From contig CALMZX010000006.1 of the NCBI GenBank assembly GCA_937870685.1, positions 1 through 40,876 of the forward strand: DNA of 40,876 bases, read 5' to 3'. Position 1 is the first letter of the stretch. Every line of letters starts with the position of its first letter. The notes beneath the pieces are model-generated. The model was given only the letters and a program-made list of their open reading frames with translations. It was not told where the DNA came from and ran no database searches. Origin of the DNA: an uncultured Alphaproteobacteria bacterium (GTDB lineage: Bacteria > Pseudomonadota > Alphaproteobacteria > Rhizobiales > Aestuariivirgaceae). Made by a program: the position numbers and the translations under genes. This document shows positions 25,427-36,506 of the stretch, piece by piece.

Positions 25427-26623
25427 TCACAGATCCAGAAGCGCGCGCTGAGGGTCTTCCAGGCCTTCCTTGATGCGCACGAGGAAGGTGACGGCTTCCT
25501 TGCCATCGACGATGCGGTGGTCATAGGAAAGCGCAAGATACATCATCGGGCGGATCACCACCTGGCCGTTCACAGCGATGGGACGGTCCTGGATCTTGTG
25601 CATGCCGAGGATGCCGGACTGCGGTGCATTGAGAATGGGCGTCGACATCAGCGAGCCATAGATGCCGCCATTCGAGATGGTGAAGGTGCCGCCCTGCATG
25701 TCGGAAATCTGCAACTGGCCATCGCGGGCCTTCTTGCCGTAGTCGGCGATGGTCTTCTCGATCCCGGCAAAGGACAGCATGTCGGCATTGCGCAGCACCG
25801 GAACAACGAGACCCTTGTCGGTGCCGACGGCGACGCCGACGTGGTAGTAGTTCTTGTAGACGATGTCTTCGCCATCGATCTCGGCGTTGACGGCGGGAAT
25901 GTCCTTGAGAGCCTGAACGGCAGCCTTCACGAAGAAGCTCATGAAGCCCAGTTTCACGCCGTGCTTCTTTTCGAACACGTCCTTGTATTGGTTGCGCAAC
26001 GCCATGACGTTCGTCATGTCCACCTCGTTGAAGGTGGTGAGCATGGCGGCGGTGTTCTGCGCCTCCTTGAGGCGGCGCGCGATGGTGGCACGCAACCTGG
26101 TCATGCGCACGCGTTCCTCGGCACCAGCCGGTGCGGGCGGAACGGCAACAGGCGCTGGAGTCGGCGCAGGCGCTGCAGGCTTGGCCACATGCGCCGCCAC
26201 ATCGGCCTTGGTCAGGCGGCCGTCCTTGCCGGTGCCTGCAATGTCGGCGGGGTTTGCACCTGATTCCGCCACCGCCTTGCGGACGGCAGGAGACAGCGGC
26301 TGTTCGGCGGATTTGATTGCGGGAGCAGGCGCAAGGCTGGGGGCAGGTGCTGTGGCCTTGGGCGCGGCACTTGCCGCTCCGGCGGCACCTTCGGCAATCG
26401 AACCCAGCAGCGCGCCGACGTTCACCGTCGCACCCGCCTGCACGAGGATTTTCTCCAGCTTGCCGGAAACGGGGGCGGGAACTTCAACCGCCACCTTGTC
26501 GGTTTCCAGTTCGACCAGCGGCTCATCCGCCTTCACGGCGTCGCCTTCATTTTTCAGCCATTTGGCAATGGTGGCCTCGACAACGCTTTCGCCGAGGGTT
26601 GGGACCTTGATGTCAGTGCTCAT
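25427..26623 (-). CDS. sucB: Dihydrolipoyllysine succinyltransferase (E2 of 2-oxoglutarate dehydrogenase)
   Basis: Encodes 398 residues. Order: one lipoyl domain (2-77) with lipoyl Lys43 in ETDKVAVEV, an Ala/Pro linker, a peripheral subunit-binding domain (about 108-145, [13 protein letters not shown]), a second Ala/Pro linker, and the catalytic acyltransferase core (170-398) with YDHRIVDG supplying the active-site His and Asp. It moves the succinyl group from E1 to CoA and forms the complex core. It is 35 bp after sucA and 11 bp before lpd. Often named odhB. Certain. Confidence 0.97.
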   Translation of the reverse strand: MSTDIKVPTLGESVVEATIAKWLKNEGDAVKADEPLVELETDKVAVEVPAPVSGKLEKILVQAGATVNVGALLGSIAEGAAGAASAAPKATAPAPSLAPAPAIKSAEQPLSPAVRKAVAESGANPADIAGTGKDGRLTKADVAAHVAKPAAPAPTPAPVAVPPAPAGAEERVRMTRLRATIARRLKEAQNTAAMLTTFNEVDMTNVMALRNQYKDVFEKKHGVKLGFMSFFVKAAVQALKDIPAVNAEIDGEDIVYKNYYHVGVAVGTDKGLVVPVLRNADMLSFAGIEKTIADYGKKARDGQLQISDMQGGTFTISNGGIYGSLMSTPILNAPQSGILGMHKIQDRPIAVNGQVVIRPMMYLALSYDHRIVDGKEAVTFLVRIKEGLEDPQRALLDL

Positions 26624-26658
26624 GGAAATTGCTTTCGGATTCGGATGGGGGAATGGGA

Positions 26659-29640
26659 TCAGGAAAGGGCTTCATCAAGGAACATCTTCAGTTCCTTGAG
26701 ATGGCGGCTCATCAGGCCGGTCGCGGTGGCAGCGGATGCGGCACGTCCCACGTAGCGGGGCCTGGTGTTCTTCGCCTTGATGAACTCCAGAACGCGTTCA
26801 ATGCCGGGCTGCACGAAGCTCCACGAGCCCATGTTCTGCGGCTCTTCCTGACACCAGACGAACTCGGCCTTCTTGAAGCGGGCCAGTTCCTGGGCCAGCG
26901 CCTTGTGCGGCCACGGGTAGAGCTGTTCCACCCGCAGGAGATAGACGTCATCCAGCCCGCGTTTCTCGCGCTCCTCGTAGAGATCGTAGTAGACTTTGCC
27001 GGTGCACAGGACCACGCGACGGATCTTGTCGTCCTTCGCGAGCTTGATCTTCTCGTTGGGCAGCGATTGCGCGTCGTCCCAGAGGATGCGGTGGAAGGTC
27101 GTGCCCTCGCCCATTTCGGCAAGTGCCGAGGTCGCCCGCTTGTGGCGCAGGAGCGACTTGGGCGTCATGATGATGAGCGGCTTGCGGAAGTCACGCTTGA
27201 GCTGGCGGCGCAGGATGTGGAAGTAGTTGGCGGGCGTGGTGCAGTTGGCGACCTGCATGTTGTCTTCCGCGCACATCTGCAGGAAGCGCTCAAGGCGGGC
27301 GGATGAATGTTCCGGCCCCTGCCCTTCATAGCCATGGGGCAGGAGGCAGACGAGGCCCGACATGCGCAGCCACTTGCGTTCGCCCGACGAGAGGAACTGG
27401 TCGAACACCACCTGCGCGCCATTGGCGAAGTCGCCGAACTGCGCCTCCCAGATGGTGAGCGTGTTGGGCTCGGCCAGCGAGTAGCCATATTCGAAGCCCA
27501 AGACAGCCTCTTCCGAGAGCATGGAGTTGATCGCCTCGATCTTGATCTCCTGGTCCTTTTTCAGGTGGTTGAGCGGCGTGTAGCGCTTCTCCGTCACCTG
27601 ATCGACCAGCACCGCGTGGCGCTGCGAGAAGGTGCCGCGCTGCACGTCCTGGCCCGAAAGCCTGATCTTGAAACCTTCATCAAGCAGTGTGCCGAAGGCG
27701 AGGTGTTCGGCCATGGCCCAGTCGAGGCCGTTGCCGTCCTCGATCATCTTGCGCCGCGCATCAAGCACGCGCTGCATGGTCTTGTGCACGGTGAAGCTCT
27801 TCGGCACCTTGGTGAGCTTGAGGCCGATCTCCTTCAGGCGCTCGGCGGGAACACCGGTGGTGCCGCGGCGCTCATCATCGGCAGCGGACGCCGTCTTGAG
27901 GCCGGCCCAGCGGCCATCGAGCCAGTCCGCCTTGTTGGATTTGTAGGCCGTGGCCACGCTCATGGCGTCTTCGAGGCGCTTGCGGTAGTCCGCCTTCATC
28001 GCATCGAATTCGTCTGCCGTGATCACGCCTTCGGCAATGAGCCGCTCGCCATAAAGCGCCACGACCGTCTTGTGGGCGCTGATACGCTTGTACATGAGCG
28101 GCTGGGTGAAGGCCGGTTCATCCGTTTCGTTGTGGCCGAAGCGCCGGTAGCAGAACATGTCGATGACGACAGGCTTCTTGAACTTCTGCCGGAACTCGGT
28201 GGCGACCTTGGCCGCGAAGACAACCGATTCCGGATCGTCACCATTGGCATGGAAGATCGGCGCGTCGATCATCTTGGCGATGTCGGAAGGGTAGGGCGAC
28301 GAGCGCGACCAGATGGGCGAGGTGGTGAAGCCGATCTGGTTGTTGACGATGAAGTGCAGCGAGCCGCCGGAGCGGTGGCCCTTCAGGCCGGAGAGGCCGA
28401 AGCATTCCGCGACAACACCCTGGCCCGCGAAGGCCGCATCACCATGGATGAGGAGCGGCATCACCGTGGTGCGGGTCTTGTCGCCGCGCTGGTCCTGCTT
28501 GGCGCGCACCTTGCCGAGCACCACGGGATCGACGATCTCCAGATGCGACGGGTTGGCGGTGAGCGAGAGGTGCACGGTGTTGCCATCAAAGGCGCGGTCA
28601 GAAGATGAGCCGAGGTGATACTTCACGTCACCCGAGCCTTCCACTTCATCGGGCGTTGATGAACCGCCCTGGAATTCGTGGAAAATCGCCGAATAGGGTT
28701 TCGCCATCACATTGGCGAGCACGTTGAGGCGGCCGCGGTGCGCCATGCCCAGCACGATTTCCTGCACCCCGAGATTGCCGCCGCGCTTGATGATCTGTTC
28801 CAGCGCCGGGATCATGCTCTCGCCGCCATCGAGGCCGAAGCGCTTGGTGCCGGTGTACTTGACATTGAGGAACTGCTCGAAGCCTTCCGCCTCGATCAGC
28901 TTGTTGAGGATGGCCTTCTTGCCGTTGGCCGTGAAGGTGATTTCCTTGTCCGGTCCCTCGATGCGCTGCTGCAGCCAGCTCTTCTGTTCGGCATCGGTGA
29001 TGTGCATGAACTCCACCCCCAGCGTGCCGCAATAGGTGCGCTGCAGGATGTCGACGATCTGGCGCATGGTGGCGCTTTCCAGCCCCAGCACCTTGTCGAG
29101 GAAGATCGGCCGGTCCATGTCGGCGGGACCGAAGCCGTAGGTTGCGGGATCAAGTTCCGGATGCTGCTCCGGGTCCTTGAGCTTGAGCGGATCGAGGTCG
29201 GCGGCGAAGTGGCCGCGGATGCGGTAGGCGCGGATCATCATCAGCGCCTTCACGCTGTCGGTGGTGGCGCGCTTGATGTCGTCGGCCGTCGGGCCTGCGG
29301 CAGGGGCAGCAGCTGGCGCCGCAGCGGGGGCGGGCTTGGCCTCGCCCTTCATCTTGGCTTCGATCTTGGGGGCGAGCAGCTTTTCCAGCGCGGTCCAATT
29401 GCCGTCGAGAGCGGCGGTGCGCTCATCGACGGGCTTCAGCGGCCAGTCGGCCCGGGCCCAGGAAGGCGAATGGGGCTTCGCCTGACCATCGGCCATCCCG
29501 TCAAAGAAAGACCGCCAGTGGGCGTCCACGGCGGCGGGGTTCTGCAGGTATTTGGCGTAAAGCTCCTCGATGAATTGGGCATTTCCGCCATAGAGGAACG
29601 AGGTTTCCTCAAACGAAGCTGTGGCTTCCGTCTTGTTCAT
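26659..29640 (-). CDS. sucA: 2-Oxoglutarate dehydrogenase E1 component
   Basis: Encodes 993 residues of the thiamine-diphosphate decarboxylase that starts the complex. The N-terminus ([18 protein letters not shown]) is the segment that binds the E2 core. The thiamine site includes [23 protein letters not shown] and PLNHLKKDQ are typical landmarks. A low-complexity Ala/Pro patch (about residues 102-118) replaces part of the N-terminal linker and is common in alphaproteobacteria. ATG 29640 is favoured. It lies 184 bp after sucD, a gap holding a stable hairpin, so expression may be set partly apart from sucCD. Certain. Confidence 0.97.
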   Translation of the reverse strand: MNKTEATASFEETSFLYGGNAQFIEELYAKYLQNPAAVDAHWRSFFDGMADGQAKPHSPSWARADWPLKPVDERTAALDGNWTALEKLLAPKIEAKMKGEAKPAPAAAPAAAPAAGPTADDIKRATTDSVKALMMIRAYRIRGHFAADLDPLKLKDPEQHPELDPATYGFGPADMDRPIFLDKVLGLESATMRQIVDILQRTYCGTLGVEFMHITDAEQKSWLQQRIEGPDKEITFTANGKKAILNKLIEAEGFEQFLNVKYTGTKRFGLDGGESMIPALEQIIKRGGNLGVQEIVLGMAHRGRLNVLANVMAKPYSAIFHEFQGGSSTPDEVEGSGDVKYHLGSSSDRAFDGNTVHLSLTANPSHLEIVDPVVLGKVRAKQDQRGDKTRTTVMPLLIHGDAAFAGQGVVAECFGLSGLKGHRSGGSLHFIVNNQIGFTTSPIWSRSSPYPSDIAKMIDAPIFHANGDDPESVVFAAKVATEFRQKFKKPVVIDMFCYRRFGHNETDEPAFTQPLMYKRISAHKTVVALYGERLIAEGVITADEFDAMKADYRKRLEDAMSVATAYKSNKADWLDGRWAGLKTASAADDERRGTTGVPAERLKEIGLKLTKVPKSFTVHKTMQRVLDARRKMIEDGNGLDWAMAEHLAFGTLLDEGFKIRLSGQDVQRGTFSQRHAVLVDQVTEKRYTPLNHLKKDQEIKIEAINSMLSEEAVLGFEYGYSLAEPNTLTIWEAQFGDFANGAQVVFDQFLSSGERKWLRMSGLVCLLPHGYEGQGPEHSSARLERFLQMCAEDNMQVANCTTPANYFHILRRQLKRDFRKPLIIMTPKSLLRHKRATSALAEMGEGTTFHRILWDDAQSLPNEKIKLAKDDKIRRVVLCTGKVYYDLYEEREKRGLDDVYLLRVEQLYPWPHKALAQELARFKKAEFVWCQEEPQNMGSWSFVQPGIERVLEFIKAKNTRPRYVGRAASAATATGLMSRHLKELKMFLDEALS

Positions 29641-29772
29641 TGTCGTCCGTCCCGTCTGGTTTCGCCGGGGTCTGGCTTCATTGCCAGCATGCCGGAGGGG
29701 CGCAATCGCCCGTAACCGAAGTGTTGAACTCTATATGTGGACTGCCGCAGCGAATGGGTACTGAAACAGTAT

Positions 29773-29795
29773 CGGCGGGGTTTAGCGCCCCGCCG
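29773..29795 (-). other. Hairpin between sucD and sucA
   Basis: An 8-bp all-G/C stem (29773-29780 with 29788-29795) with a 7-nt loop follows sucD by about 30 bp. No U-tract follows on the coding strand, so it may partly attenuate or protect the upstream message rather than end it. Confidence 0.55.
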
Positions 29796-29824
29796 GTTAC
29801 ATTTCCATTGCTAATAAGTCGAAA

Positions 29825-30703
29825 TTACTTCCGCTTGAGCTTCTTCATCAGGGTCTCCCCCAGAAGGGCGGGCGAATCCGAGACGGCGATCCCTGCCCGC
29901 TTCATGGCATCGACCTTGGAGCCTGCGTCACCCTTGCCGCCGGAAATGATGGCGCCGGCATGGCCCATGCGCCGTCCGGGAGGCGCCGTGCGGCCCGCGA
30001 TGAAGCCCGCCATGGGCTTCTTCACCTTGTTCTTGCGCAGGAATTCGGCGGCCTCTTCTTCCGCCGAGCCGCCGATCTCGCCGATCATGATGATCGATTC
30101 GGTCTTGGGGTCGGCGAGGAACATCTCGAGGACGTCGATGAATTCCATGCCCTTCACGGGATCGCCGCCGATGCCGACAGCCGTGGTCTGGCCAAGGCCC
30201 TGCTGGGTGGTCTGGAAGACGGCCTCATAGGTCAGCGTGCCGGAGCGCGAAACGATGCCGACCTTGCCCTTCTTGAAGATGTTGCCGGGCATGATGCCGA
30301 TCTTGCATTCATTGGGCGTCAGCACGCCGGGGCAGTTCGGCCCAAGGAGCCGCGACTTGGAACCCGAGAGCGCCCGCTTCACCTTCACCATGTCGGCAAC
30401 CGGAATGCCTTCGGTGATGCAGACGATGAGCGGGATTTCCGCCGCGATCGCTTCGAGGATGGAATCGGCCGCAAAGGGCGGCGGCACGTAGATGACGGAG
30501 GCATCCGCCCCCGTCGCGTCGCGCGCTTCCGCAACCGTGTCAAACACGGGAAGCCCGAGATGCTTCATGCCGCCCTTGCCCGGCGTGACACCAGCGACCA
30601 TCTGCGTGCCATAGGCCATCGCCTGCTCAGTGTGAAAGGTGCCATTGTTGCCGGTGATGCCCTGACAGATGACGCGTGTTTTTTTGGTAACGAGAATGGA
30701 CAT
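29825..30703 (-). CDS. sucD: Succinyl-CoA synthetase alpha subunit
   Basis: Encodes 292 residues. The alpha subunit binds CoA and carries the phosphohistidine, His248 in [21 protein letters not shown] near the N-terminus is the CoA-binding loop. With SucC it converts succinyl-CoA to succinate while making ATP or GTP. Start ATG 30703 lies only 2 bp after the stop of a small gene that separates it from sucC; normally sucC and sucD are adjacent. Its ribosome site (AAAAGAGAT) is inside that gene. Certain. Confidence 0.97.
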   Translation of the reverse strand: MSILVTKKTRVICQGITGNNGTFHTEQAMAYGTQMVAGVTPGKGGMKHLGLPVFDTVAEARDATGADASVIYVPPPFAADSILEAIAAEIPLIVCITEGIPVADMVKVKRALSGSKSRLLGPNCPGVLTPNECKIGIMPGNIFKKGKVGIVSRSGTLTYEAVFQTTQQGLGQTTAVGIGGDPVKGMEFIDVLEMFLADPKTESIIMIGEIGGSAEEEAAEFLRKNKVKKPMAGFIAGRTAPPGRRMGHAGAIISGGKGDAGSKVDAMKRAGIAVSDSPALLGETLMKKLKRK

Positions 30704-30705
30704 GA

Positions 30706-30924
30706 CTACGATCTCTTTTCGAGCAAGATTCGGATGGATTGTAATTCTTTGACGAGAGCCTCATTATGTCTGGCGGACATATCTCGAACCTCTTCCTGCC
30801 ATTTTTCCTGAAGCTGTTTCGATTCAGATAAGCGCTGCCTGTAAGTCCTCTGGTTCATCCATGAAAAGAACATGATGATCGCCGCGACTGTCAGTGCGAA
30901 AATCGTCAGCGGTACGCCTTCCAT
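30706..30924 (-). CDS. Small membrane-anchored coiled-coil protein between sucC and sucD
   Basis: Encodes 72 residues. ATG 30924 overlaps the sucC stop (TGATG), and its TAG stop is 2 bp before the sucD ATG, so it is wedged precisely into the operon. Residues about 5-22 ([18 protein letters not shown]) are one membrane segment; about 28-70 are charged and heptad-like, with Leu at 32, 39, 58, 62 and 68. G+C over 30721-30900 is 84/180 by my count (47%), far below the flanking suc genes, which suggests recent acquisition or relaxed composition. I recognise no family. It could be a membrane tether or merely a coupled passenger; the exact junctions argue for translation. Confidence 0.68.
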   Translation of the reverse strand: MEGVPLTIFALTVAAIIMFFSWMNQRTYRQRLSESKQLQEKWQEEVRDMSARHNEALVKELQSIRILLEKRS

Positions 30925-32093
30925 CAAGCGGCTTCCTTCACGGCTTTCACGATCTTCTTGGCGGCGTCGTTGAGGTCATCGGCGGGGATGACGTTGAGGC
31001 CGGACTTGGCGATGATGGCCTTGCCCAGATCGACGTTGGTACCCTCAAGGCGCACCACCAGCGGCACTTGAAGTCCAACCTCCTTCACCGCCGCGATCAC
31101 ACCCTCGGCGATGACATCACACTTCATGATGCCACCAAAGATATTGACGAGAATGCCTTTGACGCGCGGATCAGCGGTGATGATCTTGAAGGCCGCCGCG
31201 ACCTTTTCTTTCGAAGCACCACCACCCACGTCGAGGAAGTTGGCGGGCTCCGAGCCATAGAGCTTGATGATGTCCATGGTGGCCATGGCAAGGCCTGCAC
31301 CATTCACCATGCAGCCGATGGAACCATCCAGCGCCACATAGGAGAGGTCATATTTGGAGGCCTCGATTTCCTTGGGGTCTTCTTCCGTCAGGTCGCGCAG
31401 CTCCACGATCTCGGGATGACGGTAGAGCGCGTTGGAATCGAAATTCACCTTGGCATCAAGGCAGACAAGATTGCCGTCGTTGGTGATGACCAGCGGGTTG
31501 ATTTCGAGAAGGCTCATGTCCTTCTCGACGAAGGCCTTGTAGAGGCCCGCCGCCATCTTCGCCATCTGCTTGCCCTGGTTGGCATCGAGCTTCAGGGCCT
31601 TGGCCATGCGCCGGGTGTGGTGCGGCATGAGGCCGGTGGCGGGATCAACATGCACCGTGGTGATCTTCTCGGGCGTGTCGTGGGCCACTTCCTCGATGTT
31701 CATGCCGCCTTCGGTGGAAACGATGAAGGCCACCTGCGAGGTGGCGCGGTCGACGAGGATCGAGAGATAGAGTTCCTTGGCAATGGCCGTGCCTTCCTCG
31801 ATGTAGAGGCGCTGCACCAGCTTTCCGGCGGGGCCGGTCTGGTGCGTGACCAGCGTCATGCCCAGCATCCGCTCGGCCTCTTTCCGCACATCATCGACCG
31901 ACTTCACAACCTTGACGCCGCCGCCCTTGCCGCGGCCACCCGCATGGATCTGCGCCTTCACCACCCAGACCGGACCGGGCTGGCCCTGCGCGGCCTTGAC
32001 GGCCTCATCAACCGTGAAGGCAGGTGCACCCTTGCCCGTCGGCACGCCAAACTGGCGGAGAAGTTCCTTGGCTTGGTATTCGTGGATGTTCAT
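30924..32093 (-). CDS. sucC: Succinyl-CoA synthetase beta subunit
   Basis: Encodes 389 residues. An ATP-grasp domain (about 1-240) contains [18 protein letters not shown] and the metal/nucleotide residues in LLEINPLV; the C-terminal CoA-ligase domain includes GGGASKEKV and [10 protein letters not shown]. It pairs with SucD. ATG 32093 has a GAGGACACGAG ribosome region. It follows mdh across a 122-bp gap filled by a palindromic element. Its stop codon overlaps the start of the small gene between it and sucD. Certain. Confidence 0.97.
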   Translation of the reverse strand: MNIHEYQAKELLRQFGVPTGKGAPAFTVDEAVKAAQGQPGPVWVVKAQIHAGGRGKGGGVKVVKSVDDVRKEAERMLGMTLVTHQTGPAGKLVQRLYIEEGTAIAKELYLSILVDRATSQVAFIVSTEGGMNIEEVAHDTPEKITTVHVDPATGLMPHHTRRMAKALKLDANQGKQMAKMAAGLYKAFVEKDMSLLEINPLVITNDGNLVCLDAKVNFDSNALYRHPEIVELRDLTEEDPKEIEASKYDLSYVALDGSIGCMVNGAGLAMATMDIIKLYGSEPANFLDVGGGASKEKVAAAFKIITADPRVKGILVNIFGGIMKCDVIAEGVIAAVKEVGLQVPLVVRLEGTNVDLGKAIIAKSGLNVIPADDLNDAAKKIVKAVKEAA

Positions 32094-32120
32094 CTCGTGT
32101 CCTCGTTCCCGCTTGTTGCG

Positions 32121-32212
32121 CATCCTTCGAGGCTGCCTTCGGCAGCACCTCAGGATGAGGTATCAAATCGCCCTCATGCTGAGGTGCATTGCAAAGCAAT
32201 GCCTCGAAGCAC
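32121..32212. repeat. Palindromic intergenic element, family 3 (copy E), inside the TCA operon
   Basis: Arms of about 40 bp, 32121-32160 and 32171-32212, are imperfect reverse complements: both carry CTTCGAGGC and ACCTCAG-x-ATGAGG, with different inner hairpins (32132-32146 in arm one; 32188-32201 in arm two). It fills most of the mdh-sucC gap. Confidence 0.85.
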
Positions 32213-32215
32213 CCC

Positions 32216-33244
<1,029 letters not shown>

Positions 33245-33289
33245 TTAGGCCTCCCGGGCAAGGGCCGGAAATCCGACTTTGGACGAGCC

Positions 33290-34378
33290 TCAGGTTTCTA
33301 CAGGAATGGCCCCCCACCAGGAGGCGGATTGCATCTCCTTGAGGCGCGACACCGTGCGCTGGCTCTCGAAGGCGTGCTGGTTCTTCGGGAACAGCTCCTC
33401 CGCCGGGGCCTCGGCCAGCGCCACCAACCGCGTGCCCGCGTCATAGAAGGTGTCGATCATCAGGATGAAGCGCTTGCTTTCGTTCCTCTGATGCGACTTG
33501 AGCTTTGCCACACCCGAGATGAACACCGTGCGATAGGCCTTGGATATTGCAAGATAATCGGCAGGGCCAAGGGCCTCGCCGCAAAGCTCGGCGAAAGTAA
33601 AGGCGGCGCAGCCATGCGCCGCCTTCGGCACCGTGAGCTTGCGCCCCAGCACCTCGAGCGTCTCGGCTTCCCCTTGCGCGTTGTCGGTGAGGTCCTTCCA
33701 CAGGGCGTTGAAGGCCACGCGGTTCTCCGCCGTCGCCGGATGGAGAAACGTCTCGCGCGCCCGCACCCGCCCCAGCCGGTAGTCTGTTACGGAATCGAGT
33801 GACACCACATCCAGCGTGTCGCGCAACCGGGCAATGAAAGGCAGGAAGAGCTGGCGGTTGAGGCCATCCTTGTACAGCCCCTCGAGCGGCAGGTTGGAAG
33901 TTGTGACCAGCACCACGCCGCGCGCCAGCAAGGCCTCGTAGAGCCGCCCGATGATCATGGCGTCGGCGATATCGACAATCTGCATTTCATCAAGACAGAG
34001 CAGCTTGGCGCTGAGCGACAATTCGTCGGCCATGCGGTTGATCACATCCTCGCCACCCAGCCGCGCCCGCTGGGCGTGGATGTCCTGCATGAAGGCATGG
34101 AAATGGATGCGCCGCTTGGGCCAGCCCTGCACGCTGTCATGGAACAGGTCCATCAGCATGGTCTTGCCGCGCCCCACTTCACCGTGGATGTAGAGGCCCT
34201 TCGGTGCCGGCAGGGCCGACTTGCGGAACAGCTTGCCCAGCAAGGACGGCTTCTGCGGCGGCGTGGTATTGAGCGCCACCGAAAGCGCCGAAAGGCGCTC
34301 CAGCACGGCCTGCTGGGCGGCATCCGGCTTCAGCGTGCCATCCTTCAGTTTCTCGCGGTAATACCGGGTGAGCGCCAT
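33290..34378 (-). CDS. zapE: Cell-division ATPase ZapE (AFG1 family)
   Basis: Encodes 362 residues of a AAA-like P-loop ATPase. Walker A GEVGRGKT (66-73), Walker B LLCLDE (Asp130, Glu131) and the sensor-like LVTTSN are present. In Escherichia coli ZapE modulates FtsZ at the ring; mitochondrial AFG1 relatives assist inner-membrane protein turnover. Directly upstream of mdh in many Hyphomicrobiales. It starts 19 bp after the M50 protease gene, so those two may form one unit. Secure family; cell role by homology. Confidence 0.92.
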   Translation of the reverse strand: MALTRYYREKLKDGTLKPDAAQQAVLERLSALSVALNTTPPQKPSLLGKLFRKSALPAPKGLYIHGEVGRGKTMLMDLFHDSVQGWPKRRIHFHAFMQDIHAQRARLGGEDVINRMADELSLSAKLLCLDEMQIVDIADAMIIGRLYEALLARGVVLVTTSNLPLEGLYKDGLNRQLFLPFIARLRDTLDVVSLDSVTDYRLGRVRARETFLHPATAENRVAFNALWKDLTDNAQGEAETLEVLGRKLTVPKAAHGCAAFTFAELCGEALGPADYLAISKAYRTVFISGVAKLKSHQRNESKRFILMIDTFYDAGTRLVALAEAPAEELFPKNQHAFESQRTVSRLKEMQSASWWGAIPVET

Positions 34379-34397
34379 GACATGCGGCGCTAAATCC

Positions 34398-35636
34398 TCA
34401 CGCGCCGGATTGCAAGAGGTTGGCGTAGCCGAGGAAATAGCGGAACAGCGTCAGGTAGGCCGTCGTCATCGCCACATATGAGAAGATGGTGATGACGATC
34501 TGCAGGCGGCTGAGCGGTTCAAGGCCTGCATCGATGCGCCGGTCCCGGATGTTGGCGAGAATGGAAATGCCGCCGAACATGATCAGCACAAACTGGTGCA
34601 TGAGGAAGCCCGTACCCGCAATGAGCACGCCCACCGCCATCAGGCCGAAGCGGGCCCAGCGCCCGAGAAGCCGCGTGAGCACCGAGCGCAGGGTCACCCC
34701 GCCATCCAGCGGCTCCACCGGCAGCAGGTTGAAGATGTTGAGGCCGACGACGATGAGGCCGAACAGCGCCAGATAGGGATTGGGCGTGTCCCCCAGCATG
34801 GCCGGCACGAGGCAGAGCAACGCCAGCAGGGTTGAGAAACCGGGGCCCATCATCGCGGCAAAGACCGATTGCCCCTGGCTGTCGAAGGGCAGGCGCGGCA
34901 GGGCAATGCCGCCAAGGAAAGGCAGGAACACCATGCGGCCCCACGGCTGGCCCATCAGCCGGTAGGCGAGGAGATGCCCGAACTCGTGCACGAAGAGCGC
35001 GATCACCAGCATCACCGCCGCCGTCCAGCCCAGCATCATGCCAAAGGCACCAACCGAGATGATGCCTGTGACCAGTGCCACTCCGGCGGAAATCCACATG
35101 TAGGGGCGTTCATTGCCCTTGCCCGTTTCAGCAACACCCTTGAGGCGGAAGATGCCGCCCCACAGGTCGGCGCGCGCCATCATCTGGGCCAAGAGCGGGC
35201 GCGGCCCCCAGTGATAGGTGATGGTGAGGCGCGTGCCCCCCTCTTCCTCTTCGAGGCCGTAGTGCTGCGAGAGCAGTTCATTGGCGGTGGAATAGCCGTC
35301 CAGCCCCTCGCGGCGGATCACCAGTTTCGTGGGCGGAACCCGCTCGTCGATCGAGAACAGCGCCTGCGAGGATTTCTGCACGCCGGTGGAAAGGGTCGTG
35401 GTGTAGGTCTTGCGGTAGGTGCGCGTGCCGGCGTCAACCAGCTCCGCCCGCACCCGGGTTGATCCCCAGTTGTCGGTCTTGCCGTCGCTCACATCGATGA
35501 TGTCGAAGACCCTGGCGATGGGCGCACGGATGAAGAGATTGGCGCTGGGCGACACCCGCCGCCGCAGCCCCAGCAAGGCCAGCAGCAGCAGCGTGAAGGG
35601 AATCTCTGGCCCGACAGTGGAAAGGATCGAAAACAT
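34398..35636 (-). CDS. M50 site-2-type membrane metalloprotease with an SRPBCC-like N-terminal domain
   Basis: Encodes 412 residues. After one hydrophobic stretch (about 5-25), residues 31-180 look like a START/SRPBCC ligand-binding domain: IRAPIARVFDIIDV opens it, followed by alternating beta strands (TRTYRKTYTTTL, GTRLTITYHW). Then come about six membrane segments with the zinc motif HEFGH (His217, Glu218, His221) and the third ligand in LDGG (Asp311). Family members cut proteins within the membrane, often anti-sigma factors. No anti-sigma or sigma gene is in the window. The soluble N-terminal domain could sense a lipid-like ligand; that is inference. Confidence 0.82.
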   Translation of the reverse strand: MFSILSTVGPEIPFTLLLLALLGLRRRVSPSANLFIRAPIARVFDIIDVSDGKTDNWGSTRVRAELVDAGTRTYRKTYTTTLSTGVQKSSQALFSIDERVPPTKLVIRREGLDGYSTANELLSQHYGLEEEEGGTRLTITYHWGPRPLLAQMMARADLWGGIFRLKGVAETGKGNERPYMWISAGVALVTGIISVGAFGMMLGWTAAVMLVIALFVHEFGHLLAYRLMGQPWGRMVFLPFLGGIALPRLPFDSQGQSVFAAMMGPGFSTLLALLCLVPAMLGDTPNPYLALFGLIVVGLNIFNLLPVEPLDGGVTLRSVLTRLLGRWARFGLMAVGVLIAGTGFLMHQFVLIMFGGISILANIRDRRIDAGLEPLSRLQIVITIFSYVAMTTAYLTLFRYFLGYANLLQSGA

Positions 35637-35684
35637 CAGCCGCCGAAACTAGCGGCTGAGGCGTTAAGGATTGGGAAAAGGCAA

Positions 35685-36449
35685 TCAGTTGGGAATGCGC
35701 TGCGTGGCCGTGCCATCGACGACCACATTGGCGCCAGAGACAAAACTGGCGCGTGCGCTGCAGAGGAACACAACCACATCGGCAATCTCACGCGGTGTCG
35801 CCATGCGGCCCATGGGATTGAAGGCGATGGTCTCGGCGAAGCGCTGGGGGTCGCTGGTCTTCACCTTGTCCCAGTGGCCACCCTCGAAATAGGTGGTGCC
35901 CGGCGAAACGATATTGGCGCGGATGCCCTTGCCCGCCACGTGACGGGCCAGTGACTTCATGTAGAAGAAGAGAGCCGCCTTCATGGTGCCGTAGGCCACG
36001 CCGCCATAGCCATAGTCCTCGGACCCCGAGATCGAGGAGATGGCGATGATGGAGCCCGCCCCCGACTTTTCGAGATGCGGGATTGCCGCTTCTGCCAGGG
36101 TGCGGGTGTGCATGAGATCGATCTGGTAGGCTGCGTCAAAATCAGCCACGCTGTTGCCGGGCGCAAGCGCGCTGGTGTTGGCGACAACCCCGTCAAGCCG
36201 CCCCATGTGGGCAGCCGCATCGGCGACAAAGCCCGCGAGTGCCGCACTGTCCGCTACATCCAGCGCCCGCCCGAAGGCCTTGACGCCTTTGGCGGTGAGT
36301 TCAGCTTCAAAGGAATGCACGGCCTTGGCGTCACGCGCGCAGAAGGATACATTTGCACCCTCCTCTGCTGCCGTAAGGGCAATAGCCCGCCCGATGCCCT
36401 TGGTGGCGCCCGTGATGAGGACGTGTGTGTTGCGGAGGTAGAGGTCCAT
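35685..36449 (-). CDS. Short-chain dehydrogenase/reductase (SDR)
   Basis: Encodes 254 residues. The cofactor motif TGATKGIG (13-20), the Tyr153-x3-Lys157 catalytic pair (YGTMK) and the preceding SS at 138-139 define a classical SDR. The usual NNAG after strand 4 is ANTS here, a modest variation. Arg39 after strand 2 (FCARD) hints at NADP(H). C-terminal SFVSGANVVVDGT is typical. The substrate is unknown; glucose dehydrogenase-like and FabG-like enzymes share this pattern. It is 48 bp ahead of the M50 protease gene in the same direction. The ribosome site is weak. Confidence 0.88.
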   Translation of the reverse strand: MDLYLRNTHVLITGATKGIGRAIALTAAEEGANVSFCARDAKAVHSFEAELTAKGVKAFGRALDVADSAALAGFVADAAAHMGRLDGVVANTSALAPGNSVADFDAAYQIDLMHTRTLAEAAIPHLEKSGAGSIIAISSISGSEDYGYGGVAYGTMKAALFFYMKSLARHVAGKGIRANIVSPGTTYFEGGHWDKVKTSDPQRFAETIAFNPMGRMATPREIADVVVFLCSARASFVSGANVVVDGTATQRIPN

Positions 36450-36506
36450 TCAAGAAAGATGAAAACCAAAGGGTTCGAAGTCAAGCGCGCTGAATGATTA
36501 TCAAGT

